DNA from: Chromera velia
Lineage: Eukaryota; Sar; Chromeraceae
Direction: 5' to 3'
DNA: 42,465 nucleotides
NCBI GenBank assembly: GCA_018398765.1
Contig: JAHBMJ010000076.1
Span: 16,055 to 58,519, forward strand
Position 1 is the first letter of the stretch; the number at the start of each line of letters is the position of its first letter. The notes below the pieces were generated by a model. That model was not told the DNA's origin and searched no databases. It worked only from the letters and a program-made list of their open reading frames with translations. Position numbers and translations under genes: made by a program. Shown here piece by piece: positions 22,188 through 34,155 of this stretch.

Positions 22188-23355
22188 GTGTGTGTGTGTG
22201 TGTGCCACCCTACTCGCCTCACTAACTCGCTCCCTGTCGACGCAACCGACGAAGCGAGAGGGAGAGAAAGAAAGAGAGCGAGAGAGAAGAGGGGGGGGAT
22301 GGGAGGGAGAGGGAGGGAGAGAGACAGAGAGAGACTGACAAAGCCGATTGTGATGAGAACGACACGATGGCTCAACCACTCCGGACACGCGGGAAAGAGA
22401 AGCAAAAGGCTCCCCCAGAAATCTCCTGCGAGCAGCCGTCACACGGAAAGAGGTTGACGGGGGGTCATTCATAAATGAGAACGAGACGCGTGAGGGTGGA
22501 GCCGCAGCGATTCGCTCAGAAAGCAGAGCTCAGACTCTGTTTCTCGCCACATTTTTATGATTTTGTCTCGAGCGGACACAGAAGACTGCGTATCAACAAA
22601 CCAGGCATGCAGCACATACTTGCCCAAAATGCGGGTGAGTGAGGCGTATACAAAACAAAAGCAAACATGTTTAGCGCGTACAGGCAAACAGAAACCGCAT
22701 AGACAGGCACCTCCCTCAACACCCGGCCGACCACCCGAGGTACCTACCCACCCACCCATCATAATGAAGTACGTGAGGATGGATCCCATGCCGTAGAACG
22801 CGATCACGCAGTCTACGATTGGAGTCACGTACGGGTGGGAGACGAACCCGATCAGCTGGGCGTAGGTGCGGGCTGAGGTCTTCACAATCCCCATCATCAG
22901 AACGTATCTGCAAATGCATAAGGGAGGGAAGGAGACAGTAGATCCAGCAATCTGCGTCATTGGAGTGACAAAGCCTGTTCTCTGTATGGACACCGAACAT
23001 GCACCTGCACAGAACACTTGGCTCGCTCCATTTGGTGTGAGATGCCTGCCGAACTTGCAATGGTGGACAAATGGAAGGTTCTTGGGGAGGGGAAGACATG
23101 AAGAGAGAAACGGGACGGGTAGAGGACACAGCAGGCAATGGAGATAGGAAAGAGCGGGGCGGAAGCAAGTTCGACTGACATGCTGAATGCTGCGAAGATG
23201 GAGTCGGCAATCAAAATTCCAGTCCCCAGTCCCCACCCGCACAGTTTCAGAGCATACGGAAGAGAGAGAATGCCTGTCCCCAGAGCCCCTGCAGTAAGCG
23301 AGACTATGGAGGCGCTCACACCTCCTTGCGCGAGTCGAAACATGCGACACGGCAT
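16345..23355 (-). CDS. Amino acid/auxin permease family transporter (SLC38/AVT-like), 14 exons
   Basis: Exons: 23355-23180, 22907-22748, about 22618-22580 (or to 22551), 21816-21770, 21278-21219, 20706-20577, 20315-20253, 19564-19448, 19047-18910, 18530-18066, 17698-17467, 17165-17080, 16918-16838, 16473-16345. Phases agree at every junction except the one after exon 3. The product is about 640 residues with 11 likely membrane spans. TM1 carries the family signature (ASIVSLTAGALGTGILSLPY). Other clear pieces are TLPLSLPRKLNTV, FVFAFMQHLQVCLVADEMK and the TM7 segment in exon 8. The family moves neutral amino acids coupled to H+ or Na+, at the plasma membrane or on vacuoles; the substrate here is unknown. 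Exons 10-11 add about 230 hydrophilic residues between TM8 and TM9, where relatives have a short loop. The C-terminus runs into a GTCA repeat, so the last residues are uncertain. A GTCA-type donor there might lead to another exon. Confidence 0.85.
16357..16400. repeat. GACT tetranucleotide run at the transporter 3' end
   Basis: About ten GACT units. On the minus strand they read GTCAGTCA and start exactly where the last membrane span of the transporter ends, coding S-V-S-Q repeats before a TGA. The run also mimics the GTCAGT donor sequence used elsewhere in this gene. Confidence 0.85.
20018..20245. repeat. CA and GACA microsatellites in a transporter intron
   Basis: Two CA runs (about 20018-20057 and 20171-20200) alternate with GACA/GGCA runs. 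They lie in the intron between exons 7 and 8 of the transporter, beginning within a few bases of the exon 7 donor. Confidence 0.9.
21408..21435. repeat. GGAA tetranucleotide run in a transporter intron
   Basis: Seven GGAA units in the intron between exons 4 and 5 of the transporter, inside a wider purine-rich stretch to about 21540. Confidence 0.85.
22140..22335. repeat. GT run followed by a purine-rich stretch, transporter intron
   Basis: CG then GT dinucleotides at 22140-22203, then a GAGA/GGGA-rich strand at about 22255-22335. Both lie in the intron between exons 3 and 4 of the transporter. Confidence 0.85.
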
Positions 23356-23800
23356 TGTCGAACCAGTGCTGCTTTCTGCTGGGTGTGGGTCACGTGTTTG
23401 CCTGTCTCGTCAGTTGAGTCCGTGAAAGTGTTCAAAAGCCGGGTTTTTCCGGTGGTAGACGGCTTCGTACGTTGGCACTTTGTTGACTGGAGTGGTCCGT
23501 GTGGAAAGATGGACGTGGGAACCTGTTAAGGTCAACTATATACGTGCTTGTCCGCGACTCCACGATGCTTTCATGCAGAAGTTTGAATGTGGGTGTCTGA
23601 CCTCAAAAGTCAGTCGTCGTCCGGTCGACGCGTATCGGTTGAGCCGCGCACATGCCGCGCATGCACTTTGTATCACTTTTTTTTTTTTTTTTTTAACAGA
23701 TGCTTCGTTGCAAAATGTTGCAAAAGTGATGTTGCAAAACCCTCAATCATCATGTTGCAACAACATGATCCTGTTGCAACAACATGATAAACACTGAACA
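23356..23800 (-). promoter_or_regulatory. Upstream region of the transporter with repeated TGTTGCAA boxes
   Basis: Upstream of the ATG at 23355, a T-run at 23676-23694 is followed by five TTGCAA boxes in about 80 bp (23708-23779). Two sit in GTTGCAACAACATGAT blocks. One block contains a perfect hairpin, CATGTTG-CAA-CAACATG (23751-23767). The cluster position suggests a control element, but no factor is known to me. Confidence 0.4.
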
Positions 23801-24141
23801 GAAAAACAGCCCCGCCTCAAATCAGCCATTATCAGCCATATAAGGCCCATATTCGATCTTCTGTCAATGTACCTCCTCGTCATGGGCAACCGCCAAGAGA
23901 AAACGCTCAGATAGTCACGAAAAGCTCAGAGACAGAGCACTCGTCAAGCTAGTTATTTTTAGTGGTTATTTTCAATTTTATTTTCAATATGCAACTTACA
24001 ATAATTGATAACACCTAATTTGAATGATTTTAACACTTGTACTAGCTTGTACTATCGTTTGTACAAGCCTCGCAGTTACTTTCTGCTACTTTCTGCTCTA
24101 CTTTCATATGAGAATTTAAAACTTATACTTTATTTTTTTTT

Positions 24142-24340
24142 TATAGTTTCGAGGGTCAAATCCCCATCACCCCCGTCTAGTTAATAAATTATAATTCCGT
24201 TTTTTTTTTTTATAGTTTCGAGGGTCAAATCCCCATCACCCCCGTCTAGTTAGTAAATTATAATACCGTTTTTTTTTTATACAGTTTCGGGGGTCAAATC
24301 CCCATCCCCCCTGTCTAATTAGTAAATTATAATTCCGTAA
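24142..24340. repeat. Three tandem copies of a 68-69 bp unit
   Basis: The unit begins tatagtttcgagggtcaaat at 24142 and 24211 and, with a small insertion, near 24278. Each copy ends ataattccgt and is preceded by a T-run. The first two copies are nearly identical; the third has a few substitutions. No open frame. The core gggtcaaatcccc resembles a tRNA-gene B box. Confidence 0.85.
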
Positions 24341-24547
24341 CTCTTAATTTGAATCTGAGATAGATGTATATACATGCATGTGTCTTTTTTTCTAATATTT
24401 TCTAAACTGTTTTTTTAGAAAATCATGTATAGATTTCACTGATCATTTCAGTTGCTTTTCAATTAATGTTTGTAAATGTTTCAAATATTGATAAAAAGTT
24501 TTTTTCTCTTTTTACTAAAGAACGCGGCCGATCGAACAACGTAAGCC

Positions 24548-24587
24548 GAGCATGCGTCTGGAGCCACGCATGCCCAGACGCATGCTC
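24548..24587. repeat. Perfect 14-bp inverted repeat with 12-nt loop
   Basis: Left arm GAGCATGCGTCTGG (24548-24561), right arm its exact complement (24574-24587). Each arm and the loop-right-arm junction carry a GCATGC box. RNA from either strand would fold into a stable hairpin. Confidence 0.8.
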
Positions 24588-26357
24588 AATTAGTGACAGT
24601 CACTCAATACCACATATTTCCGCCAGTTGGAATCAGTTGAACATACGTCTTGCGTGTATGAATACGTGAATGCACTCAATTACCAAACAATGAAAACGCT
24701 GATTTCATGCCTGCCTGCATGCATACTCAGAGTGAGGCACTTGGCCGCCGCCATTCTCCAACCTTCTTTCTCACTAGCTTTTTCATCGCTTTCACATACA
24801 GCAGCGAAGTGACAGCATCAGAACGGGAAGTCGGCTTCTGGTTGGGACAACTTTGTCTTCCCACGCGCGTGAGCTACGAGCTTCAGCTGACGTGTGTCAG
24901 ACAGAGCAACGCACATGCACTGGGAGCTGAACAAGGGCACCAAACAGACGGATCCCATCCGGCGACATCCACATGAGAGACAGACACCTCACAGCTGAAC
25001 ACTGGAGCGATCGAGGGGTCGGATGGAAGAAGGATCGCTGGCCACGCCACTTTGGCGGAGACGAAAACGAGCATGCACACTCCGTCCTGCCTGCGGTGTC
25101 GGGGGCGGATCCCGTCTTCTTCATGCATTCAGGCAACGTCTGTCTGTGATGGAACGTGGGGGGAAGGAACAAAGGAAGGAAAGAGGACGAATGCGAATTG
25201 ACTGATTGATCCAACATCGAACAGAAGTGCAAGTGCTAAGGTGCAGACAGACTGCAGGAAGAAGGGAAAAGATGAGAGTCAACCAGCACTTTTGGTGGCC
25301 GTTCTCTCTTTCGCTCCTTCTGCGCAGAAAGAAAGAAAGAAAATGGGGGCAAAAGGGGGGAGGGTGCATGCGCGTGCAGGAGATAAGAGAGCCGTCAACA
25401 CCCCTGGGAGGCTCTGCATGACTATCTGCCTGTACACACACCACCCTTCGCTTGCTGCGACCCCTTTCGTCTCACCTACTACATCCTGCCGGTTTTTCTT
25501 TTCTGGTATCTGTTTCTGCTCTTCATTCTCTGCCCTCTTTTTCCTCTCAGAGAAATCCCTCCCGATATGTTTCTCTTGCTTCTTTTTTCTGGTCCAATTC
25601 GTCAGAAGCTTCAACAGTCTGGGGTGGGTGGGAGGGGGCGGGAAGGGAAGGGACGATTTGATCAAGAAACGAACTAACGGCAGAAAGAAGAAAGGACATT
25701 CCGAATCCAGACGCGCGCAGTGAATGACGAGCCTTGTCGGCTTGCTCCACATGGGACCTTCGCCTTCTTTGCCAACCCTCAATCGACCCACTCCTCTCTC
25801 TCTGAATTGCACTTTTTTCTTCTTGCTTTTTTTCGAGAGGACAAAGAGGTTCGGCAGGCACAAGCATCTCATCTGGCTGCAGTTCAGTGCAGCAGCCATG
25901 CATGTCACTAGTGATACGACAGACAAACAAAGATGAAGTCATTCAGACACACATGCATTTGCATCTATGTCCGTGGATCCATTCACATTCATTTATTCAT
26001 TCATTGATTCATTCATCCATTCCTTCATGCAAGGAAGGACTCGCAGTCAACTCGACCCCCCCCTTGCTGCTATTGAATAGAGGGATGGAAAGAAGAATAG
26101 AAAAAGCCGCAAGTCACACGCAAACACACACCAAGAGGCAGACACACGTAAAAAGACTCACACACTGAAGCACACCCACACACATGAATGAGACATCGGC
26201 AAAGTGAGACAAGACAGAGCAGAGTGCATTCAGTTGAATCAGAACAGAATCATCACGAATGCCTCCTTCCTTCCCCTCCCTTTCCCTCGAATGCCCCCAG
26301 GTTCCATTCATTCATTCCTTTGCCCCCCTTCCAACAAGACCCCCCGAGTCAGCGCTC

Positions 26358-26417
26358 AATAAGAGGGGAGAGAGACAGAGAAAGACAGAGACAGAGACAG
26401 AGACAGAGACAGACGGG

Positions 26418-26455
<38 letters not shown>

Positions 26456-26640
26456 GGAAACAGACGAAGAGAAGACGAAAGACGAAGTAATTGGACAATG
26501 AAAGAGAAGAGAAACTAAGAGAAAGAGAGAGAAGACGAGGATAGTACAGAGAGAAAGAGAGCGAGAGAGAGAGAGAGAGAGAAGAGAGACAAAAAGACAA
26601 GGAGGGGGCGAGAGAGAGAGAGAGAAAGAGACAAAGACAG
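26358..26640. repeat. Purine-rich GA / GACA low-complexity tract
   Basis: About 280 bp of GAGACA and GAGA repeats on the plus strand with few pyrimidines. It could form triplex-type DNA. It produces artificial frames of RERERE and SLSLSL. Confidence 0.85.
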
Positions 26641-29600
26641 GACTATGCGGGTCCTCCTTTAAGCGTTCAGGGGGACACACAAGTGAGCAAGAGAAGAGAG
26701 AAGAAGGTGCATACAAATATTTGCCCTTTCGCTCTTCATCAAGCAGCAAACAAGCCATTCATCCATCACCAAAAAAATCATCCCGATCGGGCGAGCACTC
26801 AGGGAGGCAGCAGAAAAAGAAGGCAAGCGAAACCGTCAAATGGTCTCACAGTGACCTGAGTAGAAAGAAACCCCACCCGACCAAATGATTGATTCATTGT
26901 AGGACCGATTTGCTCAATAGAGCATCAGACATGAGGAGACAGAAAGAGTAAAGGAGAGAGATTCACAAAACGTGTCAAGCATCAGCTCTATTTCGGTGGG
27001 GGATGCCGTTTCCTTAATTTTCTTCTTGTCTCCAGTCTGCCTGCCTGTCTTTCTTCCTGTCTTCGCGTCGCTTAGTCTGTCCGTTTGTCTGCCATGCGTG
27101 GGTGTACTTTGAATCTCAAAGAGGGGGCGGGAACGGATAATCGGAAGGCCTTCGGGAAACTTAAACACGCAACCGCCTCCCGTCACACAGTGATAGAAGC
27201 CAACCGTCAAGTCATACGAGACGGCGTGAGTGGCTGAGTGTGTGTGCCTTCTCTTTTTCATCGGCCCATGGGGGGAGCGCATCGATCGACCTCCACACCC
27301 GCACTGCAACAGACTCACACCCCAGAGCCTCAGCAAGCAGGCAGGCGGGCAGGCAGGAAGATCAAATGAAAGACCGACCTCCAGTCCAGATCTTTGAACG
27401 ACTGTTTTTTCTTAGCCGGGTTTCTCCCTCCCTTCCGTATTCCTTCTCTCTCTTGACGTACTCTCCTTGAAGGAAGTCTTGATTGACAACCAACCGCTGT
27501 CCCCCCTCTTCACTTCCAATGCGCTCGCCCCCCCCGATCTTCCTTCCTTCCGAGCAGGCAGACAGACATTTGAGGAGAGGAGAGATTTGTTTGTCGGATT
27601 CTATCGATCGAGCCTCGATCGAGGTCACGCACACGTCTCGTCTAGCTCTGCCGCCCGCCAGTTGCATAACCTCTCCTCTCTCTTACTTTCTTTCCTCATA
27701 AGAAGAAGCACGACGCGATGGTAAAATTAAAATCTGTACATCTCTCTGCCACCCACCCAACACAGATTCCTCTCTCACACCAAAAAGCCGTTTGTTTTCT
27801 TTTCGCTCTCCTCCTTGCATTGCAGAAGAGCAACCCAAACGATTCACACAAACCAAACACTCTTCTCCCTTCTTTTCCGTCTTTCACACCGTATGGAGGC
27901 AGGCACATCTCTCTCATCCAGCTGTGTACCTGCTTTTTTTCTTTTTTCTTTCTCCTCCGGTTAATCTTTTTGGTCCATCTGATTTTTTCTTTTCATCGTA
28001 TTGTCTCTCTGTGCTAAAGTTTTCGATCCTTTCCTCTTGGCCTTTCCCAAAACAGAGCCATATTTGTGCGCAGCAATCATCATCAGAAACACTGCACGCA
28101 GGCTGCCTCCTTTATTTCTCTTCTCTGTCCCTCTCCACCCCTCTCGTCCTGCAGAATTTCCAAAAATTTTCCTCTCCTCAGGTGACGCTGAGTGAAGCGT
28201 CTATCCCTCTCCTTTCATCCCCCGCCTCTCCTTTGGCTCTCTTTCCATGCCGCTCCAGACAGCCGAGGTAGCACATAGCGTCGCAATAAAATGACACTCA
28301 TGCCCCCCCCCCCCCGTCAAAATTCGGGGAAAGCAAAGGAATGGGGGGAGTGTAGAAAGGAATGGGGGATTTCCGGAAGGAGGAAAGATCGAAAAAGCGG
28401 ACAACTCTTTTGAAGAGGGGTTGAACGAACGAAGGTCAGGAAGCAGCAGAGATTGGAAAAGAAGGGGCACAGAAGGGCCACACGGAGAGAGAGAGAGAAC
28501 GGAGACGAATTCCATTCAACCGGCAACTCGACCTGTGCCCTTCCCTCCGACCTTCTCTTCTCTTCGTTTCCTTCAACAGCAAAAACCCACCACCACACCC
28601 AAGAAGCAGACCTTCAACCACAAGCCGCAAGTCTTCCATCCAACCTTTGCGACACAGAAAAAAATAAAGTTTTTGAGGAGCAAGAAGCACTGGGGACAAA
28701 GTACAGAAAGAAACGATGGGAACACCCCAGCATCATTTATCTAGGGATCCTTTTACAGGGAAAAAACAATCGAAGGCACGCAACAAGCATGGTTTCAAAA
28801 ATCCAACCAAAAGGAATAACACAAAATCCCTGTGCATGCATTCGTTCTAAAGAAAGATCAACTTTCAAAAAGGAGGACCCACCTCCATCCCATGTGTGAG
28901 TCGGTCACATAGTTTCTCTCTCTTCTTTCTTTTGTGACAAAGATTCGTTAGTCAACAAACAACCACTTTACTACTCGTTTTGCGTGTCTTCCCGCCATTC
29001 TTGTTGCTGACCGCTTTTTCTCGTTTTTTCCCCCAGCTCACTCTTTCTTTGTTTGGCAGGGTGGGCTCTGAGCTCCTTTTCTTTCCTTCCTGTTACTTTC
29101 ATATTCATTGAGAGGAGACGTGCTCCTGTGCATCCTGGGCTTCTCCCTGAGTCCTTTTGGCGGTTTGTTTTGCTTCCTTCCCCTTTTTCCTTTCCATCTT
29201 CATTTCAATCCATCCATCGTTCCATCAAGGCTGTTTTGTCTTGCTGTTCAAAAAAGTCGCATTCAACGTTCAAAATGATTCTTCATTCATTTATGAGGCT
29301 GTTCCTCCATCGATCTTTTGGTGGTCGCAGTGATATGAATCGATCACAGAGCCAGGCCATGACACAAAAACGAAAATGGCCGGCATTGACGCACGCAGAG
29401 CACGGACACCCACCCACCCTAGACAGCTTTTCAGAAGCCCTCCGGTCGCAGGATAGTCGAAGAGTGAAGAAAAGAAAGAAAGAAAGAAAGAAAGAGGATA
29501 TGTAAAACGAAGAATAACAAAAAAACTGTGAGTAGTCGAGTGAGGGATACGGAAGGACGCAGCACGCCAATAGAGACCCACGAAGGAAGACAAATCAATT

Positions 29601-29691
29601 CAACGGAGCCTTCAATCCAGTGGTCTCTCTGACGCACGCGCAACAAGCATGCATTCATGTGAAGAAGAGGGGAAATCACCACCACCGTTCT

Positions 29692-29726
<35 letters not shown>

Positions 29727-30217
29727 CCGTCCACCCTTCCTTTCTCCTCCCCCCTGCTCTCAGACGATGCGTGTTTTTTCTCATTGATTCATGTGCAAGA
29801 ACACGAAAACGCAAAATGCGCCTCTCTGCTCTGCTTTTGGATTCTTCGTCGTCGCCATTCCTCTCTTCTCCTCTCCTCTCCCCTTCTCTCCTCTCCTCTT
29901 TGCAATGTTCCTTTCTTCGGACTTGCTTCTCTGTTTGTGCAAACCGACCCCCAAAACGCAAAGCAAAGATGGTTACTTTCACAACCCAAACTCAAACGCT
30001 CTTCCTTGATCTCTCCTACCCCCCCCCCCAGTATTTTTTTATCACGAGCAAAAATCACTCTTTGGATGAGCCTGTGTTCCGGCCCGCCAACCCAGACGAA
30101 TCAAATCAAATCTGGAGCAGCAAACGCGCATGAAGTAAAGAGCGAAAGAATGATCAGACAGGAAAGAGTCTGAACAGAGTACCGAAAAGAAGAAAAGAGC
30201 AGAGGATCGAAATCACC

Positions 30218-32542
30218 TCAAGTGCCCCCACCTCCACCAGCACCGCCCCCCCCTGTCCACTGCTGTCCCTGCTGCTGTTGTTGCTGCTGTTGGGCAAGCC
30301 CATAGAGGTATTGCACGACCGCCTGCTGCTGCTGCTGCCGCTGCTGCTGGACTTGTGAGTCTGCCGGCTGGGGCGCTGACTGGGGGTGTGCGTAGGGAGA
30401 GGTGGTAGGCCCAATGTCTTGCTGTTGCTGTGTGCGAAAGTGCGAGGGTTCTGAAGGTTGCTGCTGCGTATAGAGAGAAGACGCATCATGCTGCACGGGC
30501 GTGTGCGTATGGGGTTGCTGGGGCTGGTGCTGCGAGGAGTGCGAACGAGAATGAGCATAGAGGAATTGCAACTGGGGAACATTGAGAGGAATGGGGAACT
30601 GGAGACCTCCCCCGGCGGCAGCGTGAGGGTGCGCTCCTCCAACTGATGAAGCTGTAGCACCTGCCGACACAGCCGGATGCTGCTGATGCTGTTGGAGAGG
30701 AGAGGCGGAGGGGTGGACCTGCAAAAATGAAAGAAAGAAAGGGTCGTAGCGGGTTGAAAAACGTGACAATTTCCTTTCTTCTTCAGATGCGTGCTAGAAG
30801 GATAGAGAGGCAATGAGGCGATGCGCAAAGCAGTCAAACAAACGTACGGAGGCACACATAATACTGGAAGCAAGAGCAGGCACAAACCAAATCAAGACTG
30901 CTGAGAGAGTTGGCATGACAGGAGAAAAAGAAGCAGGCAAACAGCCCTATGCTTTCTGCGCTTTGACAACAGAATGAGACGGCACACTCGATTGGAAAGA
31001 TGGGACTGCGAGGCAGGACGAGTAGAGAGAAAAGAGGTGAGAGGCCAACCATGGGCAGGCCCCCAAGAGGAGAGGCCATGGGAAATGATGGGGTCATCGC
31101 GGCAGCAGAGACGGCAGCGGCGGCAGCAACAGACGCTGGACCCCCTCCCCCAGCCAGAGGGGGCACTCCACCTGCAGGCCCCATCTGCTGTCCCTCTCCG
31201 TCTCTATCACTCCGCAGCTGCGACGGCTGTGAAGGGAACTGCTGCAGGTGAGGAGGCTGAATGATCGTGGGAGGGGAACCAGAGCCTGACGGGAGCCGGC
31301 CGTGACTGAAGGGTCGGAAGGCCCCCCCAGCTGGCGCGCTCTGTGCGAACGCTTGAGGATCTGCTGAGTGGGGCTGTTGCTGTTGCTGCTGACCAGGCTG
31401 GAGAGACTGAGGGAGACGCTGAGACGACCCTACTTGTTGCTGTCCTTGCTGATCGAGGACCCCTGCTTGGTGTCCCCCCATTCTCTGAGGCGGCGTCATC
31501 GCCATCCCCGCGCCTGCATGGACAGGAAGAGACGCGGTTGGAAAACCGGATGCCCCAGGCTGTTGCTGTTGTTGCTGGGGATGAGGTGCCTGGTACATCT
31601 GTGCAAGGGGATACTGTTGCTGAGACACCGCGCTGGCAGATGAAGAGGCCGCCGACGTGCCAGTCATCGGTTTCGCGGGGCTCTGGGGCGTACCGTAAAC
31701 GTGCGAGTGCGTCTGCGTGAGCGTCTGGGGAGGGGTCCTTGTGGCTCCTGAGGTGCCGCTGCCCGACTGCTGTCTCTCTGCTATCTGCCCCTCAGTCGCG
31801 ATGTTCCGGGGGGGCCTGACGCCCCCGGCCCCCCCGGTGCTGGTCCCCCCCCCTCGTGGCTTTCCGACTTGCTCAAGCAGTCGGGGCGCTTGAGAGGCTT
31901 GTGGCGCCTCTTGGGGTTTCCCCCGGCCCCGAAAGGCCGACTGTGCCCCCCCATGTTGCTGGAGAGGATCCGATCCCTGCCGCATAGATCCCTGACGCCG
32001 AGCGAAGCGCTGATCCCCAGCAATAGCGGCTCCCGCAGCTACGCTCTGAAGAACAAGAAACAAAGCAGCCTGAACAGCCTGTACGGCACCTGCAGATAGA
32101 TCAAACAAAGACGAAGAGAATAAATGCAAAGAAGTACAGGCAGAAAGGAAATCACGAACAATCAAACCAAAGGAGGTGTTCTGAAGTGTGAGTGAGAGAC
32201 TTGAACGAAGAAAGGGAATTCACTGGTCTCCTTTCTCTCCGATCACCACACATCGACACTCAATCCCTTGTTCAGAATGCTCCGCCTCAAACACTCGCGC
32301 GTTCGAAGCAGACAGAAGACAGACAGACAGACAGACAGACAGAGAGCCACTGACCGACCTGAAATGGTAACCTTCCGATGAGTAGCTCCAGGATGCATCT
32401 CCGTCTGCCGGGTCACCTGGATCCTCGACCCCGAGATCGTCTGCAGCTCTGAGATTCCCTTCCCCTGCTCTCCCATCAAGGCCCCAACGTATGTGTCTGG
32501 TATCTGCACACACACACACATACACACACACATACACACACA

Positions 32543-32582
<40 letters not shown>

Positions 32583-32598
32583 GGCATGCGCACACAGA

Positions 32599-32631
<33 letters not shown>

Positions 32632-34089
32632 GTGCACAAAACACTCGCGCAAGAGACTCACATCTTCAACATCTGCCCAAAAATGCCTTGTGCCAGAAAG
32701 GGACACCAATACAAATTTTTTTGCTCACTCACATCCATACACCGGAGACAACGAAACGGTCCTTCTAGTCACTGTCATCAGTCAAAGCCTTCACGAGACT
32801 TTGGTCTCATGTCTACGGTCTGGATCGGAGCCGACCATCTCATCTCAACAGTATCACATTCATGCAAATCAACGAACAAATTTCTGCAATCCCCCTCCCT
32901 TCGATTCCTGACCTTGGTCTCAATCTCCACGTTTTGAGTCATCACGTCTTCACCCGCAGGAAGGACGACCGAAGGAGACAGGCCCAGTCGGACCGCATAC
33001 ATCTGAGCAGGAGTCACAGCAAGCCCCTGGGGATCAGGGTGGCCTCCCGGGAGGAGGTGCTGAAACGGAAGATCAGGCCCCACGAAAGGGCCCTCCATCG
33101 CCATGCCCGCACTGAAACCCATTCCGACACCACCAGGGATTAGACCAGCAGCCCCCCGTTGCTGCGCTTGCTGTTGAGGAAGAAACTGGAAGAACGGACG
33201 CCCCCCCTCACCCCGATCACCACGCGACGGGCCCTGTCCGTACCCTGCCGACCCATAAGCACTCCCGGGCATAGTCGGGAGGGGAAATCCAAAGCCCCCC
33301 TGTCCATACATCTCTTGATGCTGGAGAGGCGTCATGCCCCCGCGCCCCCCCCCCATGCCCAGTCCTGATTTCATCCCGCCAGGAGGGCCTGTAAGGTATT
33401 GCACAGTCTGGAGAACCTCCCGTTCCTTTTCCCTCTCTAACGCCGCAGCAGCTGCAGCCGCCCCTCCTCCTGAGCCGTCTCTCTCTCTGTCTCGGTCTCT
33501 TTCTCTGTCTCTATCCCTGGCCTCTTTGATTTTAAGAGTGATTGTTTTGAGGGCGGACAGAACTTGAGCCGCGGTGCCTGACACAGAAAGGGGGCGCTCC
33601 TGCAGACAGGCCAGCCAGAGAAAAAGAAAAGTCGCATGAACACATGGTGACAATCAAGCAAGTGACTGACGAGGAAAATGGACACTTGAACAGAGGAGAA
33701 GGGAGAATGGATGGGAGGGAAAGAGGGACTGACTGGAGATCTCGACAAAGCAGATGAAAGGAAAGAAAGTGTGCGGAGCTGCTTGAGAGATGAAAAAACA
33801 CACTAATCAATCAAATGCGTGCATGAATCCAGAAATGAAAAAGAATTTGATCAATCAATCAATCAAGCACCCCCTAAGCAGCTGCTCACCGAGACCATCC
33901 ACCCAGCGTCCCCCTCCTCCTCCCTCTCTCTCTGCGGTCCCCAACCGGAGGAGGTCAATCCATCTACCCTCACTCTTGCCCCGCTGCCTTCCTGTATCTG
34001 CTTCACAATCGATCCTCCCTTCCCAATCAGCGCACCCACAAGAGTCTTCAGAACAACAACGCGAAGGGCCAGCTGCAGGAAGGAGGATC

Positions 34090-34155
<66 letters not shown>

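Larger units (their letters stand above)
23800..30217. other. 6.4-kb spacer, no gene I can support
   Basis: The region holds scattered open frames on both strands, none with a recognisable domain plus splice sites. 23930-24500 is AT-rich. 25450-25640 and 27900-28200 are pyrimidine-rich; 26350-26640 is purine-rich. The part just right of the transporter should contain its promoter; the part just left of 30218 should contain the 3' UTR of the KH gene. A minus-strand frame at 25069-24970 (DGVCMLVFVSAKVAWPA) looks mildly protein-like but is not supported. Confidence 0.45.

Noticed and set aside
24883-25128. Minus-strand frame with DGVCMLVFVSAKVAWPA as a possible exon
   Set aside because: The acceptor is weak (gcaggcag), the partner exons are missing and no family is recognised.
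29053-29505. 150-residue plus-strand frame
   Set aside because: Composition follows the local pyrimidine-rich and GAAA-repeat DNA; no domain or splice context.
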